Of a DNA stretch of 11,736 bases, positions 1-6,934 are shown piece after piece. This DNA comes from Nanobdellota archaeon (GTDB lineage: Archaea > Nanobdellota > Nanobdellia > Pacearchaeales > GW2011-AR1): NCBI GenBank assembly GCA_018817905.1, contig JAHISS010000011.1, forward strand, positions 1-11,736, given 5' to 3'. Under the pieces are notes generated by a model. It saw only the letters and a list, made by a program, of their open reading frames with translations, was not told the DNA's origin and ran no database searches. Positions within the stretch are counted from its first letter, which is position 1. Each line of letters starts with the position of its first letter. Made by a program: the position numbers and the translations under genes.

Positions 1-65
1 AATTTTTTATCTATCTTATTTATCAAAGCAATAGGCCCAAAAGAAAAACTTACGTTTCCTTTCAT
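1..65 (-). CDS. Unidentified protein, N-terminal fragment (runs off left edge)
   Basis: Only the first 21 codons are visible. The protein begins MKGNVSFSFGPIALINK and continues past the window edge, so no family can be named. The start is well fixed: an in-frame TAG lies at 72-74, only two codons upstream of the ATG at 65. A strong ribosome binding site (AAAGGAGG on the minus strand, 77-84) precedes it with an 11-nt spacer. This differs from most other genes here, which look leaderless. Candidate minus-strand TATA boxes are at 154-164 and 113-123. A 27-nt hairpin overlaps the ribosome binding site (81-107). Confidence 0.5.
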   Translation of the reverse strand, partial: MKGNVSFSFGPIALINKIDKK

Positions 66-80
66 TTCAATCTAGGCCTC

Positions 81-107
81 CTTTCAGTTGTTGAACACAA
101 CTGAAAG
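81..107 (-). promoter_or_regulatory. Perfect 10-bp inverted repeat overlapping the ribosome binding site of the left-edge gene
   Basis: CTTTCAGTTG at 81-90 and CAACTGAAAG at 98-107 are perfect complements around a 7-nt loop. The arm at 81-90 covers half of the AAAGGAGG ribosome binding site (77-84). If the transcript starts from the TATA-like box at 154-164, the mRNA leader would carry this hairpin and could hide the binding site. If it starts from the box at 113-123, the start site falls in the loop, and the palindrome would instead be a DNA operator. The sequence does not decide between these. Confidence 0.5.
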
Positions 108-480
108 ATTCAGCATTTAAGTTTAACTGGCGATGTCAAGACAAAACAAAGTTCTTTAAATAAACACCACGCGCGACAAAAAGTATTTCACCACCTAACA
201 GAGTTTATATACCAAATACCTCAAAAGTGATTAACTGTAACTCAAAAAGAACACACGACGCGCCCACTGAAAAATGAACGGCTCAATCGCACAGGCTAAG
301 GAGTAACTGTAAAGCTGTCTTCTCATTTTAGTTTAAATAAAAATATTCTTAAACGCCCAACCTCAAAATGATTATCTCATAAACCAGACCGACCACCATG
401 ACTAATTGGTTTTTATTGATGTTTGTGTATTTAATCATAAAATCAGGAATTAGAATTTATAGTTAACTGAGGAGTATTTA
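108..480. other. Intergenic stretch without a recognisable gene
   Basis: I see no credible coding frame, tRNA or CRISPR here. A TATA-like TTTATATACC occurs at 203-212, and the same string is in the repeats further right, but nothing recognisable follows it. Short phrases resembling TTAACTGTAA recur near 230, 305 and 462 without forming a clear array. The last 55 bases hold a possible plus-strand promoter (TATTTAATCA near 428-437) for the micro-ORF at 481. Confidence 0.4.
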
Positions 481-540
481 ATGAATCCAATCAACCCACC
501 AACCTGTAGAGATTTATGCGATAATTGTTTCCCCCAATAA
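481..540 (+). CDS. Possible 19-residue cysteine-rich microprotein
   Basis: A 20-codon frame reads MNPINPPTCRDLCDNCFPQ and stops one base before the stop codon of the convergent surface-protein gene. Three cysteines form a CxxxCxxC pattern that could bind a metal or form disulfides. In favour of translation: GAGGAG ends six bases before the ATG, and a TATA-like box at 428-437 would place a transcript start near 457. Against it: the frame is very short and nothing similar is known to me. It could be chance. No function is assigned. Confidence 0.28.
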   Translation: MNPINPPTCRDLCDNCFPQ

Positions 541-541
541 A

Positions 542-3262
542 TCAACACTCATCTCTCTTAGAACACAAATTCAACTCCATTTCCTTAATCAAATTCAATC
601 CTCTGCCAGTATCTACAATTTTCAAACTTCTTAAAACTGAACTTTGCACTCCAGGACTAAAAATATAAACTTGATGCGTTGCGTCAACATCACCAATCAA
701 TCCGACCATATTAGAATCATGTCCTGGCTCATTAAAGTACACCTTCAAAGCATCGCCTGTCGCCTTGCTCACAACAGCACTTTCAGAAAAGCTGAATTGC
801 TGAGAACCAAGAGAAATAGTCGGACAATTCAATTGCGAACAAAGGTTTTCTTTCAAATTATTAAGAACATTTCTCGCCATCCCAGGATTTCTAAATTCAA
901 TATACTCGAAAAGAGCTGTTTGAAACTCAGGTTCTAAAACAAACTTTCCTAATTCGCTTGAATATCTAAACTGCAAATTAAACGCTGTTCCACGCTCTCT
1001 TGTTTTCAAATACCCTGCGAGTTCATCTCCTAACTCTTTATTCAAAGCAGCTGTTTCATTAAGTGCTGCAATTTCTTCTTCAGAATCCCCGCCTGAATCT
1101 TCTTCCCCAGAATCACCGCTTTCATTACTAACTGTTGCACCGCCCTTACAGCAGGTAATCATCAGGTCAACTCCAGCATAAGTTTCATCACAACCCGGAT
1201 TATTGCAAACTCCCCATTCCCAAGGCCAAATCTGGCCAAATCCAGTGCAGGCAGGAAGCTCTTCTTCGCTGCAATGATATTCTTCCCCTAAATCTTCCTT
1301 ACAACGCTCGTTAGGAGTTTTACCTTCAAAAGACAAAGGGTACTTTTCTCTTACGCAATCTTGCTCTGGCTCTGTCCCATCAACAGGCGGAGTAGAAGAC
1401 GCAACGCAAACTCCATCGTCACAAACTTCCCCACCACCGCAAGGTGCACCGAAACCACAAACATAAGAAACACATATTCCCTTCTCGCAAACTTTCCCGC
1501 TATCACAATTACTAACTTGCCCATCTTCTGCGCACTCCCTTGGTTCTGGAGCTTTCACCTTTAACAAAGATGATTTGCTTGATTGAATATCTTCTCCATC
1601 AACTTTGGCAATAAAATAATACTCTAAACTTCCCCCCTCAAAAATTCCTTCCCAAAAACTCTCAATCCATTCTGGTTCCCAAGCTATTCCAACTTTTAAC
1701 CCTCGTGTCAAAACATTTCTTAAGTCATCAAAAACCAAGTCATCTTCATAAATTTCAAAGAATACATCCTTCCCTAAACAACCCTGCGTTCTTTCCACAA
1801 TTAATTTAACCGTCTCACCAGGTCTCATCTCTGGATTGTCTTTATCCCAAGCCCTAACTGCGTCTCCAGTATAAATATTTCCACTTTCTCCCAACCAAGC
1901 AGGATTAGACAATGCGCAATCTCCAGCAGGTGCAACACACAATTTTTCTGAACATACAGCTCCATCCCCCAAATAAGCGCAATGCACGTCTTCAAAACAT
2001 TCAACACATCTTTTCGCATCTAAATAACAATGCGGCTTTTCGTCAGTTTCACATTCTTCATCATCCTGACATAAATCAGAACAATCTCCGTCAGGACATT
2101 CTTCAGGGCGAGTAACTGTCAGAGAAGGAGAAATCTTTTCCACATCTCCAACCTTTGCCTTAAAAACATAAATTAATTCTTCTGTATCTGAACCTGGCGC
2201 AGAACTATCAAACCAATCTGGCAGCCATTGAGAGTAAAAAAAGTAATAATCAAACTCCCCAGTAAACGGACCAGCATGAGGTGTTGTCCACCAATTAGAA
2301 TCAGTTCCCTCGTAAATTTCAAAAGAAATACTTTCTCCTGCGCATGAAGCAGTCACATCCAGCCCAAGATAAACCTCATCACCCGGCTTCCTTCCCTCTT
2401 CATTTCCAACTGCTTCTGTAATTGTATTCCTATCTCCATCAACCCATCGCAAGTTACTTAGAATACAGCCACCTGTTGGTTCTTCTTGTGGAAGGTTAAG
2501 AATTTTCGCGCAGTGTTTAATAGAAGCACCACCGCTCAAATAAAATAAATCCCCCGACCTATAATCTGAATTTGGACAACTTTCAGCAATAACAGAATCA
2601 AGAACAATCTGCTCTGTGCTTAAATCATTTACTGCATTTGTCTCAACACAAAGATAAACCGTGCCTCCGCTGCTACGAAACCAAACAAATCTCTCCCCAC
2701 CTTTGCTGCAGCGCTCAGTCTCAATACCACTATCAATTTCTAAATAAGAGTTATTAACATAAGTATCTCCTGCGACAAAAGATTCAACAGATTTCACGCA
2801 ATGTCTAACAGTCTGAGAAAGCCAATCCGTAAACTCTGCTCTTTGCACATACCCAGCCCCGCATTCTGCTGGAGCAATTACTAATTTCTCATTAACAACA
2901 TATTTCCCTGAACTGCTCCCTGGATTTAAAGAAATCTGAAAAGTGGTAGTATAATCAAACTGTTCGAACTCTTGATTTATTAATTGCCCGGAAACATAAC
3001 CATCTGCACTGGCTTCGACTTTAAATATCAAGCTTGCAGGATACGGCACTACGACATATTCTGTGTAGCCGTCAGAACCAGTTGTCAAAGGAAAACTCGT
3101 GCCTATGCTCGGGATTGTCAAAGTCACGCTTGCTCCGCCTATCCCTTCATTTGTGTCAGCATCTATAACAAAAACTCCTGCATTATAAACTGCACTAACA
3201 AAACCCAACTGCAAAACAATTACTAAAACCAAAACAAAACCAAAAATTTTAAGTAACTTCAT
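542..3262 (-). CDS. Secreted modular cysteine-rich surface protein (906 aa)
   Basis: The protein is probably exported and displayed at the cell surface; its substrate or partner is unknown. The ATG at 3262 is chosen because it is preceded by GAGGAA and opens a clear signal peptide (MKLLKIFGFVLVLVIVLQ..., cleavage after about residue 24). The order of parts is: a carboxypeptidase-regulatory-like beta domain (about 27-113); three short modules each holding a Cys pair (about 134-155, 185-205, 229-251); a beta domain (266-386); a Cys-rich linker (389-445); a second copy of that beta domain (449-572); more Cys-rich segments (577-620, 636-705); an acidic Ser/Glu/Asp linker (711-730); and a mixed alpha/beta C-terminal region (731-906). 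The two long copies share xCxLSNxxW at the start, then RPGETV/KPGDEV and FFEIYE/SFEIYE. I see no C-terminal membrane anchor. Confidence 0.85.
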   Translation of the reverse strand: MKLLKIFGFVLVLVIVLQLGFVSAVYNAGVFVIDADTNEGIGGASVTLTIPSIGTSFPLTTGSDGYTEYVVVPYPASLIFKVEASADGYVSGQLINQEFEQFDYTTTFQISLNPGSSSGKYVVNEKLVIAPAECGAGYVQRAEFTDWLSQTVRHCVKSVESFVAGDTYVNNSYLEIDSGIETERCSKGGERFVWFRSSGGTVYLCVETNAVNDLSTEQIVLDSVIAESCPNSDYRSGDLFYLSGGASIKHCAKILNLPQEEPTGGCILSNLRWVDGDRNTITEAVGNEEGRKPGDEVYLGLDVTASCAGESISFEIYEGTDSNWWTTPHAGPFTGEFDYYFFYSQWLPDWFDSSAPGSDTEELIYVFKAKVGDVEKISPSLTVTRPEECPDGDCSDLCQDDEECETDEKPHCYLDAKRCVECFEDVHCAYLGDGAVCSEKLCVAPAGDCALSNPAWLGESGNIYTGDAVRAWDKDNPEMRPGETVKLIVERTQGCLGKDVFFEIYEDDLVFDDLRNVLTRGLKVGIAWEPEWIESFWEGIFEGGSLEYYFIAKVDGEDIQSSKSSLLKVKAPEPRECAEDGQVSNCDSGKVCEKGICVSYVCGFGAPCGGGEVCDDGVCVASSTPPVDGTEPEQDCVREKYPLSFEGKTPNERCKEDLGEEYHCSEEELPACTGFGQIWPWEWGVCNNPGCDETYAGVDLMITCCKGGATVSNESGDSGEEDSGGDSEEEIAALNETAALNKELGDELAGYLKTRERGTAFNLQFRYSSELGKFVLEPEFQTALFEYIEFRNPGMARNVLNNLKENLCSQLNCPTISLGSQQFSFSESAVVSKATGDALKVYFNEPGHDSNMVGLIGDVDATHQVYIFSPGVQSSVLRSLKIVDTGRGLNLIKEMELNLCSKRDEC

Positions 3263-3290
3263 ATTTCCTCTTTTTATATTGACAAGAACG

Positions 3291-3302
3291 ATATATTTAA
3301 AG
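3291..3302 (-). promoter_or_regulatory. TATA-like box for the 906-aa surface protein gene
   Basis: The minus strand reads CTTTAAATATAT, centred about 34 bases upstream of the ATG at 3262. Transcription would start near 3270, giving a leader of under ten bases that just includes GAGGAA. A second AT-rich box, TTTTTATATT at 3271-3280, reads as a plus-strand TATA and would start a divergent transcript near 3302. Confidence 0.45.
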
Positions 3303-3648
3303 TTATCTTTAGAGACAGTATCTCCGCACAAGCTAAAGTATAATCTGGGCGTTTTGCAGCAAATTTCCCAAATCGTGCACAAAAAAAATTCAGCGTCGGA
3401 AACAGTGCGCGATTTGGACCAAAAGGCGGGCGAGCCGAGACAGTTTAGTAAAAAACAACAAAATAAGAACTGTCTCGGGGAGTTGGGTGGGAAGCAAAAC
3501 GTCCTAAAAAATTCCCGTGCGGAGATACTGCAAAATCAAAATAGTAAAATTATTTACCCACCAACTCTCGCCCTTCCTCGCAGCCACACATGTATTAATC
3601 ATAACCCAATAATCCACACGTAACATGCTCGCCCACAAACATTTTTTA
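3303..3648 (+). ncRNA. Candidate structured RNA, family not recognised
   Basis: Four long helices nest cleanly: H1 3316-3329 with 3517-3530 (14 bp, perfect); H2 3347-3357 with 3494-3504 (11 bp, one G-U); H3 3368-3380 with 3405-3417 (13 bp, one G-U); H4 3435-3445 with 3468-3478 (11 bp, perfect). H1 and H2 enclose H3 and H4 as a multibranched fold. A further pairing, 3479-3491 with 3557-3569 (bulged, one G-U), crosses H1 and H2 and would be a pseudoknot or an alternative fold. All three wobble pairs are G-U when read as plus-strand RNA, but A-C mismatches on the minus strand. A plus-strand TATA-like box lies at 3271-3280, and a T6 run at 3642-3647 could end transcription. I found none of the conserved motifs of RNase P RNA or SRP RNA that I know. 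Confidence 0.5.
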
Positions 3649-3727
3649 CATAATCATTATCACTAATTTTGAAAACATAAAGGAAAAATAATCAGCTATT
3701 CTTCCAGTTGTATCACTCTTCCAACAA

Positions 3728-3860
3728 AAGCTCTGTCCGGAGTTTGCGATTTCACTATCTAATTGGGAGGTGGGAATGGGTGAGGGCGGGTTTTTCTTCG
3801 TAGAAAAAGCTATAAGGATGAATCTGAAAAATCAAAACAACCGAACTCCGGACAGAGCTT
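3728..3860 (+). repeat. 17-bp perfect inverted repeat enclosing a G-quadruplex motif and a small hairpin
   Basis: AAGCTCTGTCCGGAGTT at 3728-3744 is exactly complementary to 3844-3860. Inside are five G-tracts at 3765-3790, with spacers of 4, 3, 3 and 1 bases. They are followed at once by T5 and a 7-bp hairpin (TTTTTCT 3791-3797, AGAAAAA 3802-3808, loop TCGT). CAA flanks both outer ends, which could be a 3-bp target duplication or chance. The element ends about 10 bases before the TATA-like box of gatE. It could be a structured RNA, a MITE-like remnant or a regulatory DNA structure. Confidence 0.6.
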
Positions 3861-3868
3861 CAAATTCA

Positions 3869-3880
3869 ATAAATTTAATA
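3869..3880 (+). promoter_or_regulatory. TATA-like box for gatE
   Basis: ATAAATTTAATA is centred about 28 bases upstream of the gatE ATG. That places the predicted transcript start at or next to the start codon. No Shine-Dalgarno-like sequence occurs in the intervening bases, which are pyrimidine-rich, so the mRNA is probably leaderless. Confidence 0.5.
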
Positions 3881-3902
3881 ATCTCTTTCCTTTCTTAACT
3901 GA

Positions 3903-5303
3903 ATGGACTACAAAAAAATTAAACTAAAAACTGGACTGGAAATTCATCAACAGCTCGATACAGGAAAATTGTTTTGTCATTGTCCGTCTTATTTGAGAAA
4001 AGACAAACCAGATTTTGAAGTAAAAAGAAAACTCCACAAAGTTGCAGGAGAAACCGGCGAAGTCGACACAGCGGTTGAATATGAAAAATCACTTGACAAA
4101 GAATTTATCTACCAAGGATACAAAGACACAACTTGCTTGGTGGAACTGGACGAAGAACCGCCTCATCAGCTAAACAAAGAAGCCCTTGACATTGCCCTTC
4201 AAATTTCTTTATTATTAAACTGCGAAATAGTTCCAGTCAGCCAAATCATGAGAAAAACCGTCATCAACGGTTCAAACACTTCTGGTTTTCAGCGCACAGT
4301 TTTGATTGCAAAAGACGGCTATATTGAAACAAGCTCTGGCAAAGTCGGAATTTGGTATGTTTACCTTGAAGAAGACGCAGCTCGCACAATTTCCAAAGAC
4401 GAAAAAAAAGTAACTTACAAATTAGACAGATTAGGAATCCCGCTTGTTGAAATTGTCACAGCTCCAGACATTGAAACCCCAGAACAAACCAAAGAAGTCG
4501 CACTCCAAATCGGCGACATCCTCCGTGCCTGCAAAGTCAAGCGCGGCATCGGAACAATTAGGCAAGACATCAACGTCAGCATTAAAGGCTATCCTCGCGC
4601 AGAAATCAAGGGCTTCCAAGACCCAAAAACCTTCGTCGCTGTTGTTGAAAAAGAAATTCAAAGACAGCAGAACAACCTAAAAGAAAAGAAAGAACTAAAG
4701 AATGAAGTCCGCGGCGCAAACCCCGACGCAACAACAAAGTTCCTAAGACCGTTGCCCGGCGGCGCAAGAATGTATCCAGAAACAGACCTCCCGTTATTAA
4801 AAATCTCCAGAGAAAAAATCAATGAAATAAAAAGCTCGCTTCCAAAATTAAAATCAGACATAAAGGACGAACTAAAAAAGAAAGGCCTTAACAACGAACT
4901 AATAAACCTTGTCTTAGAAGATTTAGACCAGTTCCAAACACTAACAAAAATTTACGACAAAGACGCGCCCCTCATTGCAAAAATGATAACTCTCTGGCAG
5001 CCTGCGAAAAAGCTCTCAGAAGCCAACTTAGAAAAAATCCTTGAAGCTCTCAAAGAAAACAAAATAGAAAAATCCGACGTAAAAAAGGTTATGGAAAAAC
5101 TATCCAAGGGCGAAAAATTCGAACAAGCAATCAAAGTTGAAAAATTCTCTGCAGACGAAGTTGAGGAAGAAATCGCAAAGATAGTCAAGGAAACACCAGG
5201 CCTTCGCCCAAACGCCTACATGGGCATCGTCATGGCGAAGCTCAAGGGGAAAGTTGATGCAAAGAAAGCGATGGAGATTATTGAGAAGATTATTGAGGGT
5301 TAA
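3903..5303 (+). CDS. gatE: Glutamyl-tRNA(Gln) amidotransferase subunit E, GAD-less (466 aa)
   Basis: GatE works with the asparaginase-like GatD to convert Glu-tRNA(Gln) to Gln-tRNA(Gln), the archaeal cytosolic route to Gln-tRNA. Recognisable GatE signatures are GLEIHQQLDT (residues 11-20), LDEEPPHQLN (82-91), INGSNTSGFQRT (121-132), LEEDAARTI (155-163), LDRLGIPLVEI (174-184), KRGIGTIRQDINVSI (213-227) and RPLPGGARMYPETDLP (282-297). A helical region and a YqeY-like tail follow (to PNAYMGIVM and the C-terminus). Family members are usually around 620 residues. The shortfall sits between about residues 262 and 272, where the GAD insertion domain normally lies. The ATG at 3903 is the only sensible start. 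GatD is not in the window. Codons favour C at the third base, as in aspS. The gene converges on its right neighbour with a six-base gap. Confidence 0.93.
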   Translation: MDYKKIKLKTGLEIHQQLDTGKLFCHCPSYLRKDKPDFEVKRKLHKVAGETGEVDTAVEYEKSLDKEFIYQGYKDTTCLVELDEEPPHQLNKEALDIALQISLLLNCEIVPVSQIMRKTVINGSNTSGFQRTVLIAKDGYIETSSGKVGIWYVYLEEDAARTISKDEKKVTYKLDRLGIPLVEIVTAPDIETPEQTKEVALQIGDILRACKVKRGIGTIRQDINVSIKGYPRAEIKGFQDPKTFVAVVEKEIQRQQNNLKEKKELKNEVRGANPDATTKFLRPLPGGARMYPETDLPLLKISREKINEIKSSLPKLKSDIKDELKKKGLNNELINLVLEDLDQFQTLTKIYDKDAPLIAKMITLWQPAKKLSEANLEKILEALKENKIEKSDVKKVMEKLSKGEKFEQAIKVEKFSADEVEEEIAKIVKETPGLRPNAYMGIVMAKLKGKVDAKKAMEIIEKIIEG

Positions 5304-5309
5304 AAAAGA

Positions 5310-5768
5310 CTACCACTCATAATCAAAAATTTCTGAATCATTTTCCATAGCATAACCAATATCTCTCATTGTTTGTTGTATGAATGGAATTGCTATTCCT
5401 GCTGCAATCCCAATGGGTATCCATCGCAATTGCCCTGTGCAGATTGATGTAGTGATTCCTGTGATTGGACAAACTGTTAGGAAGAATTTGTTGAATGGGA
5501 CCATCATCTCATCATCGTCATCTCTCGCTCTTCGTTTTTCTTTTTTATGATAATCATGATACCAATCGTTTTCTTGAGGGGTGAGGGAAAAATATCTCGA
5601 GCGTTCTTCTATTGATTCTATTGCTTCTCTTCTTTCTTGCCTGTTTGTGACGCCTCTTCTTTTTAGGAATTCTGCCTGTTTTCTGATGGGAAGATGGTCA
5701 AGAGTTATAACATAACTATGACCGCATTTGCCCTCGCCTGTTTGGGGTGATTCATAGTCCTCTAACAT
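5310..5768 (-). CDS. Unknown membrane-associated protein (152 aa)
   Basis: I do not recognise a family. The N-terminal two thirds is strongly charged, with a basic helical stretch (about 29-57, rich in Arg, Lys and Glu), a His/Lys/Arg segment (70-82) and an acidic DDDDE patch (83-87). Residues about 93-132 are hydrophobic, with two possible membrane passes (FFLTVCPITGITTSIC and IPIGIAAGIAIPFI), followed by a short acidic tail. The start at 5768 has no ribosome binding site but has a TATA-like box (minus strand, 5788-5797) about 25 bases upstream, consistent with a leaderless mRNA. It lies 41 bases downstream of the KAS III-like gene on the same strand. A T6 run on the minus strand (5304-5309) just past its stop could terminate it. 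Confidence 0.6.
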   Translation of the reverse strand: MLEDYESPQTGEGKCGHSYVITLDHLPIRKQAEFLKRRGVTNRQERREAIESIEERSRYFSLTPQENDWYHDYHKKEKRRARDDDDEMMVPFNKFFLTVCPITGITTSICTGQLRWIPIGIAAGIAIPFIQQTMRDIGYAMENDSEIFDYEW

Positions 5769-5809
5769 TTTTTCTCAATATCTTTTCTTTATTTAAGAAT
5801 TTATGTGAT

Positions 5810-6877
5810 TTAATTCTCCAAAAGAAAGTTTCTCAAAATTAAACCCGCCTCGTAATATCCCATTCCAATTGCACCGAGATAAACTACATCCCTCCTAGAA
5901 ATTTTCCCACCTCGCAGTTGACGATGCAATGTATTCACAGTTGAAGACGCGCCGTTATTTCCAGAATCTTCAATATACGTTGGAAGCTGCACTGTTGCAT
6001 CAAAATCATCTCCGTAAATTCTCACCATAGAACTTTCCATTTTGCTGTGCATGTGTTTGCTGCCTGAATGAAAAATAAGTTGGTTTATATCTCTTACGCC
6101 CAAACCAGCAAGTGCAACAGATTTTTTGAAAGTTTCTATCATCGCCCTCGGCGCGTGTTGCATAACTTTCTTTCCATCCATGTAAAGAGTTCCATCAAGT
6201 CTGATTATCTCTATTTCTCCTTTTGTGTCCAGAGTGTGAGAATTAACACATCCTACAACTCCTCTCTCCTCTAACCTCAAATTAGGACGCGGTGTGACTT
6301 TGAATATCGCTACGCCGCTGACATCCCCAAATAAAACTCTATCAAAATTATTTTTTGCCCACATGTCTGGAATTATCTCCGCCGCTCCGATTGCTGCATA
6401 CCCTTCAAACCGAGGGTTTTCCTCTGCATATACACTAAGCCGATTAATTCCATGATTAAAACCTGCGCAAGCTTGTGAGATAAGTTCTCTTTGGTGGTTT
6501 GGGTGCAAACCTGCATGGTCGCAAACTTCATCTAAAAAATTAGGAATTGTCCTCGGTTCTGTTGTTGTTCCTGCCCAAAGCGCTAAAACATTTCCTTCAA
6601 CATCTGTAACTCCCTGCCTTCCAGCTTGCTGCAGCGCATCGTCAAATGCGTCGTTAAACATTGAAGTAAGAGTTTGTTTTGAAGAAGCAATTGGACGCGA
6701 TTTAATTCCCAAACGCCTAAATATATCCTCAGCAGACGTTTTTCTTTTTTCTCCATCCGAAGTGCCGTCTGTTCTATACTTTGCCCATTCATTCTTTTCT
6801 AACTCTTCGTTTGTAACTTCTATTTCTCCCCTGCAAAGCCCAGTGCTCACTAATTGTATTTGACTATTGTAAGACAT
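5810..6877 (-). CDS. KAS III-like (3-oxoacyl-ACP synthase III / FabH-type) thiolase-fold enzyme (355 aa)
   Basis: FabH-type enzymes condense an acyl-CoA with a malonyl carrier through a cysteine thioester; relatives make other C-C bonds. The catalytic triad appears intact: Cys137 in SQACAGF, His270 in LIFHSGS, and Asn307 in EDSGNNGAS. Other landmarks are RLGIKSRPI (55-63), LFGDVSGVAIF (182-192) and the C-terminal GAIGMGYYEAGLILR (335-349). It is about 40 residues longer than typical bacterial FabH, partly from an insert near 30-52. HMG-CoA synthase, the usual archaeal relative, fits less well around the active cysteine. The natural substrate is unknown, and no acyl carrier protein or other lipid gene is nearby. 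No ribosome binding site is seen. A TATA-like box at 6901-6909 lies about 28 bases upstream of the ATG. Confidence 0.78.
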   Translation of the reverse strand: MSYNSQIQLVSTGLCRGEIEVTNEELEKNEWAKYRTDGTSDGEKRKTSAEDIFRRLGIKSRPIASSKQTLTSMFNDAFDDALQQAGRQGVTDVEGNVLALWAGTTTEPRTIPNFLDEVCDHAGLHPNHQRELISQACAGFNHGINRLSVYAEENPRFEGYAAIGAAEIIPDMWAKNNFDRVLFGDVSGVAIFKVTPRPNLRLEERGVVGCVNSHTLDTKGEIEIIRLDGTLYMDGKKVMQHAPRAMIETFKKSVALAGLGVRDINQLIFHSGSKHMHSKMESSMVRIYGDDFDATVQLPTYIEDSGNNGASSTVNTLHRQLRGGKISRRDVVYLGAIGMGYYEAGLILRNFLLEN

Positions 6878-6900
6878 TGCTCATTGTGGGTTCGGAGGGA

Positions 6901-6909
6901 TTATAAAGA
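6901..6909 (-). promoter_or_regulatory. TATA-like box for the KAS III-like gene
   Basis: The minus strand reads TCTTTATAA, centred about 28 bases upstream of the ATG at 6877, so the predicted start site is at the start codon. This spacing matches gatE, the 152-aa gene, the ATPase gene and the 428-aa gene. Confidence 0.4.
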
Positions 6910-6934
6910 TTATTGAGATAATTTGTTATCACAA

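Noticed and set aside
220..275. C/D box small RNA
   Set aside because: GTGATTA and CTGA could be boxes C and D, but the C box is imperfect and no convincing internal D'/C' pair is present.
365..440. A further diverged copy of the intergenic repeat
   Set aside because: GATTATCTCATAAACC and AATTGGTTTTTATTGATG loosely echo the repeat motifs in the right order, but similarity is too low to claim by eye.
3263..3382. 40-residue N-terminal extension of the surface protein up to 3382
   Set aside because: The extension precedes a clear signal peptide and would bury it. The ATG at 3262 has its own GAGGAA and a TATA box at 3291-3302, and the extra codons lie in the structured intergenic region.
3279..3623. 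114-aa plus-strand open frame across the structured region
   Set aside because: It has no ribosome binding site, an implausible composition (Asn/Gln/Lys-rich without domains), and its sequence is explained by the paired helices.
3303..3648. RNase P RNA or SRP RNA
   Set aside because: The helices are suggestive, but I could not find the conserved P4-region or helix-8 motifs. The crossing helix also does not have the order expected for RNase P.
4431..5188. Minus-strand and alternative-frame open frames within gatE, aspS and other genes
   Set aside because: They lie wholly inside well-supported genes, have low-complexity Phe/Ser-rich or Lys-rich translations, and lack start signals.
3903..5303. 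Naming the amidotransferase subunit GatB because of its short length
   Set aside because: Signature segments such as GLEIHQQLDT, LDEEPPHQLN and INGSNTSGFQRT are those of GatE; the length matches GatB only because the GAD domain is absent.
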